64,000 nucleotides of DNA, from contig NZ_FNDR01000002.1 of the NCBI RefSeq assembly GCF_900099805.1, positions 248,001 through 312,000 on the forward strand. The letters run 5' to 3'. Shown here in pieces: positions 40,365-48,142 of this stretch. Below the pieces are notes generated by a model. That model was not told where the DNA came from and ran no database searches. It was given only the letters and a program-made list of their open reading frames with translations. A program made the translations under genes and the position numbers. The stretch is from Variovorax sp. OV700 (GTDB taxonomy: Bacteria > Pseudomonadota > Gammaproteobacteria > Burkholderiales > Burkholderiaceae_C). The first letter of the stretch is position 1; every line of letters starts with the position of its first letter.

Positions 40365-41021
40365 ATGGGAAATATTTACTCCGTCACCATCAACAACAGG
40401 TCGAGTCATTCCGACTACTTCATGGTGTTCCAGAACGACCCGACCGCGTGGGCGCCCAACGCCATGGCCCTGGCCTGGTTTTCCAAGTACTCCAACCCGA
40501 GCCCTACGGCCGAGCTCACCTTCGAGTGGACGGTGGACGTCGGCTTCTCTTGGGCTGAAACGGGCGACTTGCAGCCCGGCATTCGGTTCGCGGCCTCGGA
40601 AAAGTACATCCCTCAGGGCGGCAAGAACAAGATCACACTGGACTACAACAAGGGCTATCTCTTCACCGATGAGGCCCAGGGTCCGGACAAGGATCGGTTC
40701 TACCTGGCCCAGAGCCCGGACATTCCGCTCAAGTCGCAGGCCTCCGTCGGCGTGACGATGTCGGGCAGCACGGTTTTCGCGGCGCAGGCACGCCCCAACG
40801 GGAACCTGACCTTCTCGCCACATCCCCGGTACTTCATCGCATACGGCAACTACCAGAAGGGCGAGGTCATCGACGTCAACTCGATCAACAACGCGCTCGA
40901 ACTGACGTACCCCACCGGCGTCTATTCGCTCACCACGACCTTGAACGCCAACGACACCTGGGTCAAGCCGGACTCGCTGGTAGAGGCCAACGACAAGCGT
41001 CTGCGCCTGACCTCGCGCTGA
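40365..41021 (+). CDS. RhiA-like protein
   Basis: A 218-residue protein without signal peptide or membrane segment. It begins MGNIYSVTINNRSSHSDYFM and has repeated aromatic, beta-rich stretches (AMALAWFSKYSNPSP, LTFEWTVDVGFSWAETGDL). This pattern recalls RhiA, the rhizosphere-expressed protein of Rhizobium leguminosarum, where position of the AWF and FxWTxxxxFxW motifs is conserved; similarity is from memory. GGAGAG precedes the ATG. It lies 138 bp after the FHA gene, probably with its own promoter, and starts a second same-strand group. Function is unknown. Confidence 0.68.
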   Translation: MGNIYSVTINNRSSHSDYFMVFQNDPTAWAPNAMALAWFSKYSNPSPTAELTFEWTVDVGFSWAETGDLQPGIRFAASEKYIPQGGKNKITLDYNKGYLFTDEAQGPDKDRFYLAQSPDIPLKSQASVGVTMSGSTVFAAQARPNGNLTFSPHPRYFIAYGNYQKGEVIDVNSINNALELTYPTGVYSLTTTLNANDTWVKPDSLVEANDKRLRLTSR

Positions 41022-41089
41022 TCGCCGGCGCTTCACCTACCCGACCGGCCTGCCGCCTGCGCGGCGGGCCGGCTTGAAAGGAATGCGAC

Positions 41090-41668
41090 ATGTTCGATGC
41101 ATGCGTCATAGGCAGCGTCTGCGGTTTTGCCGGACAGGTGAACCCCGTTTCGGGCGACGCCAACAACATCTGGAAGAACACCGCCTGCGCGAGCCAGAAC
41201 TCGGTGGCGGCGCCCAAGCGCGACGACATCCCGACCGCCTACCTCGAGGCACAGGGCTGGATGCTGTGCGACGGGCGCAAGCTCAAGGTCAGCGCGTATC
41301 CGGAGCTGTTTGCCGCGCTGGGTTACCTGTACGGCGGGGTCAGCGACGATTTCTGCATTCCCGACTACCGCGGCCTCTTCTTGCGCGGCAACGATGCGGG
41401 CTCGGGCATGGACCCGGATGCCGCATTGCGCATGGCGCCGACGGGCAGCGGGACGGTCAACGGCGTGGGCTCCTACCAATGCGACGCCATGCAGACGCAC
41501 ACCCACACCTACAACGTGGTGGCGCTGGCGGCGGTGTCGCAAAGCGGCAATGCGGCCGGCCAAACGTCGGGCGACCTGCAGACCAGCGCGCCCATCCAGC
41601 CCGCGCGGCTCACTTCGGAAACGCGGCCGAAGAATCTGGCCATCAACTACATCATCAAATTTCGCTGA
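41090..41668 (+). CDS. Phage tail-collar domain protein
   Basis: A 192-residue protein with the tail-collar fold: GWMLCDGRKLKVSAYPELFA, then LGYLYGGVSDDFCIPDYRGL and FLRGND, the typical Asp-Gly and Pro-Asp-Tyr-Arg-Gly pattern. A metal-binding HTHTYN follows in the C-terminal part, as in trimeric receptor-binding tips. It is a stand-alone gene with no other phage tail genes nearby, so it is either a domesticated adhesin-like protein or a structural part of a secreted particle. AAGGA precedes the ATG. It lies between the RhiA-like gene and a lipoprotein gene. Confidence 0.85.
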   Translation: MFDACVIGSVCGFAGQVNPVSGDANNIWKNTACASQNSVAAPKRDDIPTAYLEAQGWMLCDGRKLKVSAYPELFAALGYLYGGVSDDFCIPDYRGLFLRGNDAGSGMDPDAALRMAPTGSGTVNGVGSYQCDAMQTHTHTYNVVALAAVSQSGNAAGQTSGDLQTSAPIQPARLTSETRPKNLAINYIIKFR

Positions 41669-41679
41669 GGAAGAAGATC

Positions 41680-42108
41680 ATGAAGAACACAAGCCAACTC
41701 GCCATCCTTTGTGCCATCTCGATGGCGGTGCTGACCGGTTGCCAGAGCGGCGGGCCGAAGGCCGGGGAGGCTCGGGTGGCTGTCGATGCGCCGTGCGTTG
41801 TCACTGCGACCGCCTACCAGCACATCTTCGCGCGCCATTGCACCGCAACGTCCGGCGCGAGCCAGTTGCTGCCGCAGTACTGCACCAATGCCGCCGCGGC
41901 GCAAAACTTCTGCCACATGGTGCAGACTGCGCCGAACCAGACCCGCACCCTGCAGCCCGACAATCGGATTCGCTATGACGCCAACTTCAACCAGGTCGTC
42001 GGCACGGCCGGCGAAAAGTGCGGACGCCTCATCGTCGAAAGCGCAACCGACGGCACGGTCGTCACCGAGTTTCCCGAATTCAACGGTGCGCCGGGCAACT
42101 GCAGCTAG
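41680..42108 (+). CDS. Lipoprotein of unknown function
   Basis: A 142-residue precursor. The signal peptide ends with the lipobox Leu-Thr-Gly-Cys (Cys near residue 21). The mature part has six further cysteines (CVVTATAYQHIFARHCTATS, then YCTN, FCHM, KCG and the terminal NCS), suggesting disulfide bonds in the periplasm. It starts 11 bp after the tail-collar gene and 11 bp before the next gene, so the four genes 40365-42455 are probably one operon. Family not recognised. Confidence 0.78.
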   Translation: MKNTSQLAILCAISMAVLTGCQSGGPKAGEARVAVDAPCVVTATAYQHIFARHCTATSGASQLLPQYCTNAAAAQNFCHMVQTAPNQTRTLQPDNRIRYDANFNQVVGTAGEKCGRLIVESATDGTVVTEFPEFNGAPGNCS

Positions 42109-42119
42109 CGGCTGAAAAA

Positions 42120-42455
42120 ATGCGGCGAATCATCCAGGTGCCAGAAGGAATGCGGCCCGAAACGCCGGGCCTCCCCAGTCTTCCGATGGACGAATCCATC
42201 TGGGAGGATGGCTATTCGCTCGTCATCGATGAACTGAAACAGGGAGCGCTGCAGAAGTTCTGGAAGCACTACTACGGCGCCTCCGCGGAGATGGTGGTCT
42301 CAGGCGACGGCCTGACGGCGCTGCGCAAGGACATCCTGGCCGCGGTGCCGGGCTGCACGGACAAGCCGGCCGTGGTCGGCTTCCTGCTGGATCTGGCGCG
42401 GATGTGCGCCCGCGCGCGCCGTAGCAAGCACAGCCTCCATGTGATCGCGGACTAG
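42120..42455 (+). CDS. Conserved small protein of unknown function
   Basis: A 111-residue soluble protein (MRRIIQVPEGMRPETPGLPS, then MDESIWEDGYSLVIDELKQG). It is mainly alpha-helical with two cysteines and a basic C-terminus (ARMCARARRSKHSLHVIAD). No motif is recognised. It is the last gene of the RhiA-like/collar/lipoprotein group, starting 11 bp after the previous stop codon and ending 21 bp from convergent dodecin. Confidence 0.7.
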   Translation: MRRIIQVPEGMRPETPGLPSLPMDESIWEDGYSLVIDELKQGALQKFWKHYYGASAEMVVSGDGLTALRKDILAAVPGCTDKPAVVGFLLDLARMCARARRSKHSLHVIAD

Positions 42456-42476
42456 CGGGCCGGCCGCAGCCAGTCG

Positions 42477-42683
42477 CTATTCGAGCGTGAAGCCGATCTT
42501 CAGCGTCACCTGCCAGTGCGCGATCTTGCCGTCCACCACGTGGCCGCGCGTCTCGGTGACGGTGAACCACTGGATATTGCGAACCGTCTCATGCGCTTTT
42601 GCAATGGCCGTCTGCGCGGCATCCTCGATGCTGACGGGCGACGAGCCGGTGAGCTCGAGCGACTTGTAAACGTGATTCGACAT
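42477..42683 (-). CDS. Dodecin family flavoprotein
   Basis: A 68-residue dodecin, a dodecameric flavin-storage protein that binds FMN or riboflavin and lowers photoreactivity. The sequence has the family pattern [20 protein letters not shown], then [20 protein letters not shown], with Trp in NIQWF stacking on the isoalloxazine ring and the C-terminal [10 protein letters not shown] strand. It is monocistronic, preceded by AGGAG with the ATG at 42683. Confidence 0.95.
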   Translation of the reverse strand: MSNHVYKSLELTGSSPVSIEDAAQTAIAKAHETVRNIQWFTVTETRGHVVDGKIAHWQVTLKIGFTLE

Positions 42684-42771
42684 GTCTGTGCTCCTTGTAG
42701 GCGTGGACACATCGTAGCCAGTGCATGCGGCGGCAGGGGAAACTTTCTGCATCCGCCTTGGCCGGCGAGGC

Positions 42772-43611
42772 TCAGCGTGTGGCGGCAGCAGCGTTTCGCC
42801 CCTGTTTCCAGGAGCCCGTGCGATCGCTTGCATCGATGTCGCCCGTGACATCGTCGACCACCACAAAGCTCGCGGCATCGGCATGAAGCACGGGTGCGCC
42901 CAGGTACCAGACATGCGCAGCGTCCGAGGCGTAGCCGCGCCCGAGAACACGCAAGGCCGCGCTGTCCGCGCCGCGCAGGGTGCGCACCACGGGATACGGT
43001 CCTCGATTGGGCGTGTCGGTTTCGATGTGGGCGTGATAGGCGCTGGTGCGATCGCGCGCATACCCGGCGTCGATCAGCGAGAACGTCGGTCCGTGGCTGC
43101 CGGGAATCTCGGCGCGAGCGAAATAGCCGCGCTCTGAATCGCGCGCAAATTGCGAGCCCAATGGCTCGAAGCTCGCCGCGTCTCGCACCGTGAAGCCCAC
43201 GCCGTCTTCGTAGGCGCGCGAGCGATCTCGCGCATAGCCGAAGCCCAGCACGCGATAGGTGGGCGCATGCGCATCCTTGATGGGCGTGACGCGAACGTAT
43301 TGAATGGCCCAGTACTCCTGGCCCTTGCGGTAAGTATCGCAGTAGTAGACCGTCTGGAGATCGCGTGCCTCATGGTCGGACAGCGCCTCGAAGCTGGCGC
43401 CGTCGCTGCCGTCGATGGTGCCGCCCCGGTAGTAGCCGTGCTTCGCGTCGCGCGCGAAGTGCTTGTCCAGGGCGCGGAAGGTCTTCAGGTCGGCGGGCGT
43501 GAAGGGCGTGCCGTCGTAAGACCATTGCAAACCTTTTTTCGTGTAGCTGCCGCCGTCGCAGCCGACAAGGCCGAGCAGCAGGCCCAGCAGGAGGACGAGG
43601 ATGCGGCTCAT
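42772..43611 (-). CDS. DKNYY-domain repeat lipoprotein
   Basis: A 279-residue precursor with signal peptide [20 protein letters not shown] and lipobox Leu-Val-Gly-Cys at about residue 18. The mature part is built from five to six repeats centred on an Ala-Arg-Asp element preceded by an aromatic-rich strand ([64 protein letters not shown]), the hallmark of DKNYY proteins. Their role is unknown; a beta-repeat structure at the cell surface is likely. Single gene, divergent from an AraC gene over 125 bp. Confidence 0.85.
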   Translation of the reverse strand: MSRILVLLLGLLLGLVGCDGGSYTKKGLQWSYDGTPFTPADLKTFRALDKHFARDAKHGYYRGGTIDGSDGASFEALSDHEARDLQTVYYCDTYRKGQEYWAIQYVRVTPIKDAHAPTYRVLGFGYARDRSRAYEDGVGFTVRDAASFEPLGSQFARDSERGYFARAEIPGSHGPTFSLIDAGYARDRTSAYHAHIETDTPNRGPYPVVRTLRGADSAALRVLGRGYASDAAHVWYLGAPVLHADAASFVVVDDVTGDIDASDRTGSWKQGRNAAAATR

Positions 43612-43736
43612 GGGTCTTTGTTGGTTCTTGGTTTTTCGAGCGATTCGCGATGTTCGGCGATGCCGCACCGGAATACCAGCATATATCGAACGATCCACGC
43701 CGAGGGACTGGACCCAGCGCATGCATACTCCGCGCG

Positions 43737-44573
43737 ATGAGGAACCCGCACCACGTCTGCCGCGTCTTCGGCTCACCCTGGGAGGGCGTGCATGGCACGA
43801 GCATCTCGAGCAATCGACACTACGGCCGGCACTGGCATGCCACCTTCGGCGTGGGAGTGATCGACGAGGGCGCCCAAACCTCGGCCAGCGGATGCGGAAA
43901 CGTCGATGCCTATGCAGGCAACCTCATCGCGACCAATCCGGGTGAGGTGCATGACGGCAGGCCGCTCGGCGGGAGCGCTCGGCGCTGGCGCATGCTGTAC
44001 CTCGAACCCGATGCGCTTCGATGGGCGGTGGATGCGGCTTCCGCTGGCGTGGCGCAGGACATGGCATTGATTCGCCCGGTCATCGTGGACGACGAATTGC
44101 GGCGCGTGCTCGGCGAACTCCTGCGCATGCTGGAGGCCGAGGCTTTGGCCGACGCACTGCGTTGCGAGGAACTGCTGGTGCGGGCCTGCACGCTGCTCGT
44201 CGGGCGTCACGGCGCAGGCCGGCTGAGCGCCCCTGCGGCATCGGCCGACGTTTCGCGGGCCCGCGAAATGCTCGCATACAACCTCGCACAGCCACCAAGC
44301 CTGGGCGAACTGGCCGCCGCTTCAGGTGTGAGCAAATTCCAGCTGCTGCGGCGCTTCAAGGATGTCCATGGCGTCACGCCGTTTGCGTGGCTGCTGCAAC
44401 AGCGCACGGAAGTCGCACGCGCACTCGTCCGCCAGGGCGCCGCGTTGACGGAAGCGGCGATGGCGACCGGCTTTGCGGACCAGAGCCACATGACACGCGC
44501 GTTCGTCCGGCATTTCGGCTACACGCCCGGTGCATGGCAGCGCGCGTGGATACAGCCCGCACCGCTGCAATAG
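43737..44573 (+). CDS. AraC family transcriptional regulator
   Basis: A 278-residue regulator with an N-terminal cupin-type sensor (RHYGRHWHATFGVGVIDEG with His-x-x-x-His, GNLIATNPGEVHDGRP) and a C-terminal double helix-turn-helix: LGELAAASGVSKFQLLRRFK, TPFAWLLQQR and ATGFADQSHMTRAFVRHFGY-TPG. The cupin part resembles regulators of amino-acid exporter genes. The ATG at 43737 is set by conservation. It is followed by a B3/4-domain gene 39 bp downstream and divergent from the DKNYY gene, each a possible target. Confidence 0.9.
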   Translation: MRNPHHVCRVFGSPWEGVHGTSISSNRHYGRHWHATFGVGVIDEGAQTSASGCGNVDAYAGNLIATNPGEVHDGRPLGGSARRWRMLYLEPDALRWAVDAASAGVAQDMALIRPVIVDDELRRVLGELLRMLEAEALADALRCEELLVRACTLLVGRHGAGRLSAPAASADVSRAREMLAYNLAQPPSLGELAAASGVSKFQLLRRFKDVHGVTPFAWLLQQRTEVARALVRQGAALTEAAMATGFADQSHMTRAFVRHFGYTPGAWQRAWIQPAPLQ

Positions 44574-44612
44574 CGTTCAAGACGCGCCGCCATGGGAGCG
44601 ACACACTGCGGC

Positions 44613-45314
44613 ATGCACTTCTTCTTCTCTCATTCGCCGGAAATCTGGGAGCGCCATCCCGAACTGGTGCCCGGCGTCCTAGTGGCCCAGGGAATCCACA
44701 GGAACGCCATGGTGGAGGCGCAGGTCGCGCACCACCACGGCATCGCACGCGCCAGGCTCGGCGCCGCCGGCACGGAAGCCGATCTTCCGGAGGTCCAGGC
44801 CTGGCGCCGCACCTTCGGGCGCATGGGTCTCAAGCCCACGCAGTACCGGTGCGCGTCCGAGTCCTTGCTGCGGCGGTTCAGGAAGGAAGGCTCGCTGCCG
44901 CCGATTCATCCGCTGGTCGATCTTTGCAATGCGGTGTCGGTGGCCTTCGCGATTCCGATCGCGGTGTTCGACCTGTCGCAGGTGTCCGAGGGGCTGGAGG
45001 TGCGGTGCGCGGGCGGCACGGAAAGCTACCTGGCGTTCTCGGGGGAAACGGAAACGCCCGAACGCGGCGAAGTCATCTTCGCGGATGCCGACGGCCGCGC
45101 GCACGCCCGGCGCTGGACGCATCGCCAAAGCGCCCACTCCGCCGTGCGCGGCGAAACCTCCCGCGTGCTCATCGTGGCCGAAGCCTTGCATGCCAATGCC
45201 GCCGACGATGTGCCGCAGCTGCTGGCCGCGCTGTCAGAGGCGCTGGCCGGCGTTTGGTCTCCGCCGGTGGCGTGTGCAGTCCTGCGACAGGGTGCGCCTC
45301 GCCTGGTGTTCTGA
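44613..45314 (+). CDS. B3/4 (tRNA-editing-like) domain protein
   Basis: A 233-residue stand-alone protein with the B3/B4 domain of the phenylalanyl-tRNA synthetase beta subunit: HSPEIWERHPELVPGVLVAQ, WRRTFGRMGLKPTQYRCASE, SLLRRFRKEGSLPPIHPLVD and LCNAVSVAFAIPIAVFDLSQ. Family members hydrolyse mischarged tRNAs or have related tRNA-binding roles; no direct function is known for this subfamily. ATG 44613 matches the usual start; ATG 44592 would add seven residues. It is probably co-transcribed with the AraC gene. Confidence 0.88.
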   Translation: MHFFFSHSPEIWERHPELVPGVLVAQGIHRNAMVEAQVAHHHGIARARLGAAGTEADLPEVQAWRRTFGRMGLKPTQYRCASESLLRRFRKEGSLPPIHPLVDLCNAVSVAFAIPIAVFDLSQVSEGLEVRCAGGTESYLAFSGETETPERGEVIFADADGRAHARRWTHRQSAHSAVRGETSRVLIVAEALHANAADDVPQLLAALSEALAGVWSPPVACAVLRQGAPRLVF

Positions 45315-45324
45315 GGGGCGATGT

Positions 45325-46233
45325 TCAGAGCGAGCGCGGCAGCAGCGCCGGCACCAGCGTGCGGTTGAGCCGCTCGCGCCACCAGCGCAGGGCCTGGCCG
45401 CGCGCGTTGGTCTTCCACGCGAGCCAGAAAGCCTCGGGCGGCCGCGGCTCCTCGGTGGCGAGTTCGACCAGCGTGCCGCGCGCCAGTTCGCCATCGATGC
45501 ACGCCCGCGGCAGGAAGCCGTGCCCAAGGCCCGCGGCCTGGCAGGCGATCTTCGCGGCCATGGACGGCACGGCCACGCGGTGCTGTCCGGCGAGCAGCCC
45601 CACGGTGCGGTCTGACAGCGTGCGTGCGCTGTCGCTCACCACGATGGCGTTGTGCTCGAGCAGGTCGCCGCGGTGCAGCGGCCGGCCGAGCCGGGTCAGC
45701 GGGTGCGTCGCGGAGACGCAGAACGCGAACTCGAGGCTGCCCACCATCACGGCCTGGTAGCCCCCGCCGGCCGGCCCTTCGCCGGCGGCAATGACGATGT
45801 CGGCGCGCCCTTCGCGCAATGCTTCCCAGCTGCCTGTGAGCGCCTCGCAGCCGATGCGCAGCCGCGTGCCGCAGCGCAGTTCCTCGAAGGCGCGGATGTC
45901 GTCGATCAGTGCTTGCGTGGGAATCAGCGAGTCGTGCACCAGCCGCAGCTCCGATTCGAAGCCCGTGGCGATCTGCCGCATGCGCGATTCGAGATCGCTT
46001 GCGGCGCCGAGCAGCCAGCGGCCTTCCTTGAGCATTTCCTCGCCGGCCGCGGTGAGCGTCACGCGCGGCCCGTTGCGCACGAACAGCAGCATGCCCAGTT
46101 GCTCCTCGAGCTTGCCCACCGCGTACGAGATGGTCGAGGGCACCTTGTTCAGGCGCGCGCCCGCGGCGGCGAAGGAGCCATGGCGCGCAATGGCGTCCAC
46201 GAGTTCGATGGCTTCGAGGCTGAGTTTCAGCAA
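45325..46233 (-). CDS. LysR family transcriptional regulator
   Basis: A 302-residue LysR regulator with an N-terminal winged helix (LVDAIARHGSFAAAGARLNK-VPSTISYAVGKLE, then LFVRNGPRVTLTAAGEE) and a periplasmic-binding-like effector domain. It starts with TTG at 46233, preceded by AAGGA seven bases upstream; no better start is seen. It diverges from the pirin-to-MFS operon, and a perfect palindrome with a T-N11-A core lies 23 bp upstream, so autorepression and control of the pirin operon are likely. Confidence 0.93.
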   Translation of the reverse strand: MLKLSLEAIELVDAIARHGSFAAAGARLNKVPSTISYAVGKLEEQLGMLLFVRNGPRVTLTAAGEEMLKEGRWLLGAASDLESRMRQIATGFESELRLVHDSLIPTQALIDDIRAFEELRCGTRLRIGCEALTGSWEALREGRADIVIAAGEGPAGGGYQAVMVGSLEFAFCVSATHPLTRLGRPLHRGDLLEHNAIVVSDSARTLSDRTVGLLAGQHRVAVPSMAAKIACQAAGLGHGFLPRACIDGELARGTLVELATEEPRPPEAFWLAWKTNARGQALRWWRERLNRTLVPALLPRSL

Positions 46234-46255
46234 GGGCTAGTCCTTGGAAATTGAA

Positions 46256-46274
46256 TCATCGAAAAATTCGATGA
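46256..46274. promoter_or_regulatory. Perfect palindrome, likely LysR-type operator
   Basis: TCATCGAA-AAA-TTCGATGA is a perfect 19-bp inverted repeat with the T-N11-A spacing expected for LysR regulators. It lies in the divergent region between the LysR gene (start 46233) and pirin (start 46400). Related ATCGAA half-sites recur at about 46368-46380, close to the pirin start, as expected for a second, activation-type site. Confidence 0.72.
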
Positions 46275-46399
46275 CTGAAGGTGAAAAGTTTCGTCAACAG
46301 GTCTCTCGGAAAGAAAGATGATTCAGCCATGGCTCGGAGATTCTTCTTCGGGGTAATTGTGAATCAAATCGAATCCATCGAACCACAAGGACGGAAATC

Positions 46400-47122
46400 A
46401 TGTTGGAAATTCGCAGCGCCAATGACCGCGGACTCGCAGACTTCGGTTGGCTCAAGTCGCGCCACACCTTCTCCTTCGGCCACTACCACGACGCCGCGCA
46501 ACAGGGCTTCTCGGACCTGCTGGTAATCAATGACGACCGCGTGCATCCGGGCCGCGGCTTTGGCACCCATCCGCACCGCGACATGGAAATTTTCTCGTAC
46601 GTGCTCGACGGCGCACTGGAGCACAAGGACTCGATGGGCACCGGCTCCGTCATCCGCCCCGGCGACGTGCAGATGATGAGCGCGGGCACCGGCGTGCGTC
46701 ACAGCGAGTTCAACTCGTCGGCGGCCGATCCGCTGCACTTCCTGCAGATCTGGATCACGCCGAACGCCAAGGGTGTGGCACCGCGCTACCAGCAGGTGCA
46801 CTTCGCACCGGAAGAAAAGCGCGGACGCCTGCGGCTGATCGTCTCGCCCGAAGGCACCGACGGCTCGCTCGCCGTGCACCAGGACGCCCGCGTCTATGCC
46901 GGCCTGTTCGACGGCGATGAATCCGCATCGCTCGCCCTCGGCCCCGATCGCCATGCCTATGTGCACGTGGCGCGCGGCAGCGTCGAGCTCAACGGCCAGC
47001 GGCTGGGCGAAGGCGACGGCGCGCGGCTGCGCGGCGAACAGCGGATCGAGTTGGCACGCGGCGAAGGCGCCGAGGTGCTGGTGTTCGACCTGCGGCCGAA
47101 CGAGCTGCCGTCATTTCAATAA
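46400..47122 (+). CDS. Pirin family protein (YhhW-like)
   Basis: A 240-residue bicupin. The N-terminal cupin has the metal ligands in GFGTHPHRDMEIFSYVLDG and the downstream His of ALEHKDSMG and the Glu of RHSEFNSS. YhhW-type pirins have quercetinase activity in vitro. First gene of a six-gene operon (pirin, isochorismatase-like, XapX, amidohydrolase, DoxX, MFS). LysR-regulated pirin operons of this kind respond to electrophilic or quinone-type stress in related proteobacteria (inference). Confidence 0.94.
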   Translation: MLEIRSANDRGLADFGWLKSRHTFSFGHYHDAAQQGFSDLLVINDDRVHPGRGFGTHPHRDMEIFSYVLDGALEHKDSMGTGSVIRPGDVQMMSAGTGVRHSEFNSSAADPLHFLQIWITPNAKGVAPRYQQVHFAPEEKRGRLRLIVSPEGTDGSLAVHQDARVYAGLFDGDESASLALGPDRHAYVHVARGSVELNGQRLGEGDGARLRGEQRIELARGEGAEVLVFDLRPNELPSFQ

Positions 47123-47195
47123 AGCCGACAACGCTTCCCGATTTCCTGTTCGTTTCTTTTTTCTTTCTTCAATCATTTTTCAAACGGAGTATTTC

Positions 47196-47849
47196 ATGTC
47201 CATCAAAGCCACCCCCACCGCCGGCGCCAAGCTTCTCACCCCCGCTGACCACACGCTGGTCATGATCGACTTCCAGTCGCAAATGGCCTTTGCCACGCAC
47301 TCGATCGACGCGGTGAACCTGCGCAACAACGCCGCCCTCGTGGCCAATGCCGCGGCCGGCTTCGGCGTGTCGACCATCCTCACGACCGTGGCCGAGAAGA
47401 GTTTTTCGGGCCCGATGTTCAGCGAGATCACCGACGCTTTCCCCGGCCAGAAGATGCTCGACCGCACCTCGATGAACACCTGGGAAGACGCGGCGGTGAT
47501 CGATCGCGTCAACGAGATCGGCAAGAAGCGCATCGTGCTGTCGGGCCTGTGGACCGGCGTGTGCATTGTGGGCCCCGCGCTGTCGGCGCTCGACCAGGGT
47601 TTTGAGGTCTTCGTGATCGCCGACGCCTGCGGCGACGTGTCGACCGAGGCGCACAACCGCGCGATGGACCGCATGGTGCAGGCCGGCGCGCAGCCGATGA
47701 CCTCGTTGCAATACCTGCTCGAGCTGCAGCGCGACTGGGCACGCACCGACACCTACGAACTCACCACCGGCATTGCAAAGAAGTTCGGCGGCGCCTATGG
47801 CCTGGGCGTGACCTACGCCAAAACCATGTTCGGCGCGCACGAAGGCTGA
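47196..47849 (+). CDS. Isochorismatase-like cysteine hydrolase (YcaC-type)
   Basis: A 217-residue member of the isochorismatase-like superfamily. Catalytic residues fit the pattern: Asp in LVMIDFQSQMAFA, Lys in VAEKSF and nucleophile Cys in GLWTGVCIVGPALSALDQGF. YcaC-related enzymes have nicotinamidase-like or unknown hydrolase roles. The C-terminal extension (KKFGGAYGLGVTYAKTMFGA) is longer than in E. coli YcaC. Second gene in the pirin operon. Confidence 0.93.
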   Translation: MSIKATPTAGAKLLTPADHTLVMIDFQSQMAFATHSIDAVNLRNNAALVANAAAGFGVSTILTTVAEKSFSGPMFSEITDAFPGQKMLDRTSMNTWEDAAVIDRVNEIGKKRIVLSGLWTGVCIVGPALSALDQGFEVFVIADACGDVSTEAHNRAMDRMVQAGAQPMTSLQYLLELQRDWARTDTYELTTGIAKKFGGAYGLGVTYAKTMFGAHEG

Positions 47850-47863
47850 GCGGGCGCATTCCG

Positions 47864-48142
47864 ATGAAGCCCTATGTCCTGTCGCTTGCGCTGGGCCTTC
47901 TGGTCGGCGTGATCTACGCGCTCTTTCAGGTGCGCTCCCCGGCGCCGCCGGTGATCGCCCTGGTGGGGCTTCTCGGAATCCTGCTCGGCGAGCAGATTCC
48001 GCCCTTGGTCAAGGGTTGGCTCAAGCCCGAGGCCGCGGCTGCCACGTCGTGGCTCCACCACCAGGTCAAGCCGCATGTGTTCGGCGAATTGCCACAATGC
48101 GCCAAGGCCGGCCAGGCCGCCGCACCGGGCAAAGAAGCATGA
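47864..48142 (+). CDS. XapX domain membrane protein (DUF1427)
   Basis: A 92-residue protein with two hydrophobic helices (LSLALGLLVGVIYALFQVRS-PAPP and IALVGLLGILLGEQIPP), the typical XapX arrangement of about 50 residues, then a 40-residue soluble tail. Function is unknown; XapX genes are often in LysR-controlled operons like this one. Its stop codon overlaps the start codon of the next gene (ATGA), so translation is coupled. Confidence 0.9.
   Translation: MKPYVLSLALGLLVGVIYALFQVRSPAPPVIALVGLLGILLGEQIPPLVKGWLKPEAAAATSWLHHQVKPHVFGELPQCAKAGQAAAPGKEA

Noticed and set aside
41090..41668. A prophage or tailocin, suggested by the tail-collar protein
   Set aside because: No tail tube, sheath, baseplate, lysis or integrase genes and no att-like repeats are present around it.
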